This document shows positions 7,469-10,769 of a stretch of 10,769 nucleotides of DNA, one piece after another. This DNA is from Bacteroidia bacterium (lineage in GTDB: Bacteria > Bacteroidota > Bacteroidia > Bacteroidales > Azobacteroidaceae): NCBI GenBank assembly GCA_025996895.1, contig BNTW01000094.1, positions 1 through 10,769 of the forward strand. The letters run 5' to 3'. The translations under genes and the position numbers were made by a program. Every line of letters starts with the position of its first letter. The first letter of the stretch is position 1. A model generated the notes under the pieces. The model was not told where the DNA came from. It saw nothing but the letters and a program-made list of their open reading frames with translations, and did no database searches.

Positions 7469-9493
7469 ATGAAGAATCAAGTTTTATCTGTTTTAGATAG
7501 TGTAGATCAGGAAATTCAAGCAGATACAACACATACTGATGCTGAAAAAAAAGAGCTATTGTTTTTTTCTTTCCTTGTAAGATATTTTTTTTCGTCTGAT
7601 GTGTCAATTCAGGGATTTTGTTCTCTTGATGCACCAGCAGATACATTCTTTCAATTTCTTCAGAATTATTTTTCTAAAGGACTAACCAAACTTGAGAGTT
7701 CCGCCGTACAGATACAAGACATAAATGGATTTAAAGAACAAGCCTTAGGCATTGTACAATCTATAGACCAAGAAGAAAATCCGCAGGCAAACCATGATCA
7801 GCAAAACGAAGTACAACCTACTCCAGAAGGAACAGGACAGCCAACTACAGAAGTGACAGACACTGTGCGTGATTATCGAATCAAGGAATTAACGGTCAGC
7901 GATTTCAGAAAGATACCTCCTAAGGCAAATGGAAAACCATTTGGATTGAAACTGTACAACAATGCGAAAAGTTTGATATTGATAGGAGGAAATAGTACCG
8001 GAAAAAGTTCTTTGTTTGGATCTTTAGAATTTGTCTTGACAAATTCCATTAGTGAGGCTAAATTGCGTGAGACAACTGATTTCTTTGCGGGAGTACCGGA
8101 CATAAAAGTCACTACTCATAATGGTCATTCTTTTCAAAATTTTGTTCAGTTTGACAACGAATTAAAACACTTGGATATAAGCCCCTGTTTTTGTTCCGAA
8201 CAGGATATTATACATATAGGCAAACGCGGAGTGGACGATTGGAATGATTTTTTTCTTGAAAATTTAGGATTAAAACCTTTGTATAATTTAAAACAGTGCC
8301 TTGGTAAGAAAAAAGGAGAATGGAATAATATAGAGGCACAAAAACGAGAATTATTGGCAAGAGAAGAACAATTAAAAGGGGAAACTCGTGAGCTAATCAG
8401 TCAAATACAAACTGAAGGGGTGCTGAAAATTGATCATAAATTAATAGACGTAATGACGATAGAATTAGAGTATCTGAGACTCATCACGCAAGATACAAAT
8501 TGGCATAACAAATCTTCTGATGAAAAAATAAAAGAGTTAAAAGAGAGAATGTGCAACATTATCAGTCAAATTGAAGCACAAACGGATAGTCATTTACACA
8601 CAAATTTAGTTCAATGGCTCAAAGATCAGTACATGGCATATCCAAAGACTAAATCAATATTATCTCCGGATGATGAAGATAGTATCATCAATAACATTAT
8701 CCAGTTATATCAAAAAGAATTAAAGAAATCTCTTAAATCTATCGAAGATGTTTTTTTGGATAAGCAGCAACCTTTAATGGAGGCACATTGTGAAAAATAC
8801 CATGAATTTTGTAAGGACAACGAAAAATTACCTACAATTGATGTCCGTTTAAATACACCATTAGTTCGATATTTAGATTATTTGGAAAAGGCTTTAAACC
8901 AAGAAGTTCTGTCGCGGTTTAACTCAATCAGACCCACAATTCAATCAGCCCTAAAATTATTTATGGATGATACTGAAAAGTTATTGATAACTCCAGAGGA
9001 ATCTACAGAATCCACAGAGAATACTAAAATTACAATAAAAATTAAGGTTGATGGCGTTGAGCGTTATCCGAAAAATTATTATAATACTTTTCGATATAAG
9101 CTCTTTTGTATGATGTTGAAGATATCAACTGCATTTGCATTGATGGAGAAGCATCGTATTAATTTGCCGATAGTTCTTGATGATGTATTTTATGCTAGTG
9201 ATTATCATAATAAATCTCAAATCACAGATTTTATAAATGCCTTATTGGAATCATACAAAACAATCTTTCCTCAAGAAAACTTGCAATTGATTTGTTTTAC
9301 CCATGATGAATTAGTTTTGGAAGCCATACAAAAGAGTGATATTGCTCAAGATAATTGTATTTTTGGTCGCTTACTGGAACCGGAATCTATTATTACTGCG
9401 GCAAATGTTCTCGGTGCAGAAACCACGATCAATAAATATTTTCATTTGAGTGACATGTTTAATTTATATGTAGAACTATTTAAGAATGAATAA
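7469..9493 (+). CDS. SMC/RecN-like ABC ATPase, cassette protein B
   Basis: The protein has 674 residues. Residues 1-97 form a helical N-terminal region. A Gln/Glu/Pro/Thr-rich linker (100-132) leads to the ATPase head. The head begins with RIKELTVSDFRK and has a Walker A motif, GGNSTGKSS, at 173-181 (Lys179). A candidate Q-loop Gln245 lies in CSEQDIIHI. Residues 285-375 are charged and heptad-like, a likely coiled-coil arm. The second half of the head has Walker B LPIVLDD at 566-572 and a switch histidine His612 in LICFTHDE. The expected ABC signature (LSGG-like) is not recognisable; the corresponding region reads YNTFRYKLFCMML. Proteins of this shape act on DNA in repair (RecF, RecN) or as sensors in defence systems such as Lamassu and ABC three-component systems. 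Here the partner set differs. It lies between genes A and C; its last 8 bases overlap gene C, implying translational coupling. Confidence 0.88.
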   Translation: MKNQVLSVLDSVDQEIQADTTHTDAEKKELLFFSFLVRYFFSSDVSIQGFCSLDAPADTFFQFLQNYFSKGLTKLESSAVQIQDINGFKEQALGIVQSIDQEENPQANHDQQNEVQPTPEGTGQPTTEVTDTVRDYRIKELTVSDFRKIPPKANGKPFGLKLYNNAKSLILIGGNSTGKSSLFGSLEFVLTNSISEAKLRETTDFFAGVPDIKVTTHNGHSFQNFVQFDNELKHLDISPCFCSEQDIIHIGKRGVDDWNDFFLENLGLKPLYNLKQCLGKKKGEWNNIEAQKRELLAREEQLKGETRELISQIQTEGVLKIDHKLIDVMTIELEYLRLITQDTNWHNKSSDEKIKELKERMCNIISQIEAQTDSHLHTNLVQWLKDQYMAYPKTKSILSPDDEDSIINNIIQLYQKELKKSLKSIEDVFLDKQQPLMEAHCEKYHEFCKDNEKLPTIDVRLNTPLVRYLDYLEKALNQEVLSRFNSIRPTIQSALKLFMDDTEKLLITPEESTESTENTKITIKIKVDGVERYPKNYYNTFRYKLFCMMLKISTAFALMEKHRINLPIVLDDVFYASDYHNKSQITDFINALLESYKTIFPQENLQLICFTHDELVLEAIQKSDIAQDNCIFGRLLEPESIITAANVLGAETTINKYFHLSDMFNLYVELFKNE

Positions 9494-10433
9494 ATTAATT
9501 ACATCAATCATGAAGAATCCATGTTGGAAATATATTATAGGGTTTGTTTTGATAGTTGGATTGACTTGGGTTATAATTAAGACGACAGAGTCTCACGCAA
9601 GTAAACTAACCGATGACACCCTAAAATATGTTGAAAAAGTAAAACAAGAAGGAATAAAAACTGATTCTGATCGTTTCTCGATGAATTTGAAAGCTCAGGT
9701 GCAGTTAGAATCTTTACCTCCGCAAAAAAAGGATTCCCTATATATCCGCCTAATGACGGATTTAAATGAAAACCACAATAGTAATCTTACTAATATTCTT
9801 GCAGATATGCGTCAAGAATATAACAGTCAAGTAACGCTCTTAAATAATTGGGTGGCTATTTGGGTGGCAGTATTAGGTTTTTTGGGTTTGGTGTGGCCAT
9901 TAATTGTATCCTATATGTTTAAGCAAAACACGGATAAATTAGAGGGAGACTTCCGAAGAGAAATAGATAAATACAAAGAAGATATTGAATTGTCCAAATG
10001 TGCAATACATATTTCCACTTCTCTTAGTTGTGTCAAAGATATGAAGGAATACAGAATCGGTGCATTTTATTCATTAACAGGAATGAAACAATTTTTGCTT
10101 ATATTTGAATTGTTAAATCAACATACAGACAAATTGATTGATACAATTAGAAATAGAGAACAAGGGGAGATACCCAAAGAAATTCTATATCTCTATGTGC
10201 TTCAATACAAATCGTTATTAAGCGAACTTGAGTTATTATATACCCACAATTATATATTGGGTGCTACAATCAACATCGAAAAATTAAGAGAATTATTAGA
10301 TCAAATATTATTACAATTAGATAATGCAAATTGTGATAAAAATGATTTGGCTAACAATATACAGAAAATTAGTAATTATTGGAATAACATCAAAGTTATA
10401 TTGAAAACACAAATAGAATCTATCATGCAATAA
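9486..10433 (+). CDS. Two-pass membrane protein, cassette protein C
   Basis: I do not recognise a family for this 315-residue protein. It has two predicted membrane spans: residues 16-32 (YIIGFVLIVGLTWVIIK) and about 122-145 (NWVAIWVAVLGFLGLVWPLI and following). By the positive-inside rule the N-terminus and the C-terminal 170 residues are cytoplasmic, and residues 33-121 form a helical, charged external loop. The segment right after the second span (147-172) is highly charged and may be coiled coil. The rest of the cytoplasmic region is helical, with no enzyme motif seen. The start overlaps the end of gene B by 8 bases; Met9 (9510) is an alternative. In defence operons, small two-span proteins often act as membrane-damaging effectors or anchors. 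That role is inferred here, not shown. Confidence 0.85.
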   Translation: MNKLITSIMKNPCWKYIIGFVLIVGLTWVIIKTTESHASKLTDDTLKYVEKVKQEGIKTDSDRFSMNLKAQVQLESLPPQKKDSLYIRLMTDLNENHNSNLTNILADMRQEYNSQVTLLNNWVAIWVAVLGFLGLVWPLIVSYMFKQNTDKLEGDFRREIDKYKEDIELSKCAIHISTSLSCVKDMKEYRIGAFYSLTGMKQFLLIFELLNQHTDKLIDTIRNREQGEIPKEILYLYVLQYKSLLSELELLYTHNYILGATINIEKLRELLDQILLQLDNANCDKNDLANNIQKISNYWNNIKVILKTQIESIMQ

Positions 10434-10452
10434 ATTTTCCTATACAATAGTA

Positions 10453-10483
10453 TTGTTTTTTCAATAAATTATTCGTAACTTTG
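10453..10483 (+). promoter_or_regulatory. Promoter of the rpsJ (S10) operon
   Basis: TTG at 10453-10455, a 20-base spacer and TAACTTTG at 10476-10483 fit the Bacteroidota consensus. It starts 19 bases after the stop of gene C. Compared with the main rpsL promoter (1285-1323), the first 16 bases TATTGTTTTTTCAATA are identical, as is the ATTCG before the -7 box. In all, 32 of 39 positions match. Upstream it overlaps a palindrome CAATA-G-TATTG (10445-10455) running into T6, which could form only a very weak AT-only terminator for the cassette. The start is expected near 10490, leaving a leader of about 105 bases. Confidence 0.75.
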
Positions 10484-10507
10484 CACCCCATTTTGTATGT
10501 AAATGGA

Positions 10508-10556
10508 ATTGATATGGCTTTAGGGAGAAAATGGCTCTTTTCTAAAATATATCAAT
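10508..10556 (+). promoter_or_regulatory. Nested stem-loop in the rpsJ leader
   Basis: ATTGATAT at 10508-10515 pairs perfectly with ATATCAAT at 10549-10556, enclosing an inner hairpin AGAAAA-TGGCTC-TTTTCT (10526-10543). It lies within the predicted rpsJ 5' untranslated region. Ribosomal protein operons are often autoregulated by leader structures (L4 on the S10 leader in E. coli). Whether this one binds a ribosomal protein is unknown. The stems are AT-rich and of modest stability. Confidence 0.45.
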
Positions 10557-10558
10557 AA
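10514..10558 (+). CDS. Possible 14-codon leader peptide upstream of rpsJ
   Basis: An ATG at 10514 opens a frame reading MALGRKWLFSKIYQ and stopping at TAA 10556-10558, 36 bases before rpsJ. It spans almost exactly the nested stem-loop, so translation would disrupt the structure. There is no clear ribosome binding site, and a 14-codon frame arises easily by chance. It is listed because of its coincidence with the structured leader. Confidence 0.2.
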   Translation: MALGRKWLFSKIYQ

Positions 10559-10594
10559 ATGCAATAAATAATAATTTATTTAAATTAAATTAAA

Positions 10595-10769
10595 ATGAGT
10601 TCGAGCCAAAAAATCAGAATTAAATTGAAGTCTTACGACTACAATTTGGTGGATAAATCTGCCGAAAAGATTGTAAAAACGGTGAAAGGTACGGCCGATT
10701 ACGTGAGTGGCCCCATTCCATTGCCTACACACAAACGGATTTTTACCGTCAACCGTGCAACGTTCGTGA
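10595..10769 (+). CDS. rpsJ: 30S ribosomal protein S10 (5' part)
   Basis: The first 58 codons are present and the gene runs off the window's right edge. The sequence starts [20 protein letters not shown] and contains [20 protein letters not shown], the conserved S10 core; the full protein would be about 100 residues. S10 is a tertiary binder of the 30S head and, as NusE, a transcription antitermination factor. It normally opens the S10 operon (rpsJ-rplC-rplD and so on), which in Bacteroidales directly follows fusA. Here it is about 6 kb from fusA and has its own promoter. The ATG is preceded by a long A/T-only stretch without a Shine-Dalgarno sequence. Confidence 0.97.
   Translation, partial: MSSSQKIRIKLKSYDYNLVDKSAEKIVKTVKGTADYVSGPIPLPTHKRIFTVNRATFV

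Noticed and set aside
7469..9493. Calling protein B a Lamassu or Wadjet SMC subunit
   Set aside because: The head motifs are generic to SMC/RecN-type ATPases, the ABC signature is not recognisable, and the partner proteins do not match those systems.
1..10769. CRISPR array, tRNA or rRNA genes, and a complete insertion sequence
   Set aside because: No regularly spaced repeats, no cloverleaf-type sequence, no rRNA segments and no transposase frame were seen. The only mobile traces are the short relic near 1108 and the 76-base element at 1794.

Overview
The window looks like chromosomal DNA from a member of the Bacteroidota, most likely Bacteroidales. Three things point there. The S12, S7, EF-G and S10 sequences are of Bacteroidales type. 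The promoters fit the Bacteroidota pattern (TTG, about 19-20 bases, TAnnTTTG) rather than the sigma-70 pattern. The first gene encodes a BACON-domain, leucine-rich-repeat lipoprotein with an acidic surface-export signal. I cannot name a genus.

Left part (1-1377): a gene for a predicted surface lipoprotein with a BACON domain and two near-identical LRR units. It is followed by a 325-base gap holding a possible IS256-type terminal repeat remnant, a hairpin and two tandem promoters that drive rpsL. Middle part (1378-4589): rpsL, rpsG and fusA, the classical str operon. A 76-base GC-rich inverted-repeat element sits between rpsL and rpsG. Right edge (10595-10769): the first 58 codons of rpsJ, the first gene of the S10 ribosomal protein operon. 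It has its own promoter and a structured leader.

The remarkable part is 4590-10433. In Bacteroidales, fusA is normally followed closely by rpsJ. Here about 6 kb separates them, holding three same-strand genes packed as an operon (gaps of +12 and -8 bases). They are clearly more AT-rich than the flanking ribosomal genes: single 60-base lines counted by hand give 25-30% GC in the cassette against 43-52% in fusA. The genes encode (A) a 904-residue protein with a divergent phosphoribosyltransferase-like motif, a possible winged-helix segment and a coiled-coil C-terminus, (B) a 674-residue SMC/RecN-like ABC ATPase and (C) a 315-residue protein with two predicted membrane spans. A large protein, a DNA-metabolism-type ATPase and a membrane protein carried on an AT-rich island is the usual make-up of a prokaryotic conflict or anti-phage system. 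I infer such a role and do not recognise the set as a named system.

The cassette has its own promoter, overlapped by two palindromes. Immediately after it, the rpsJ promoter is a near copy (32 of 39 positions) of the main rpsL promoter. One reading is that the island can sit inside an essential ribosomal operon because the downstream genes are fed by a separate matching promoter.
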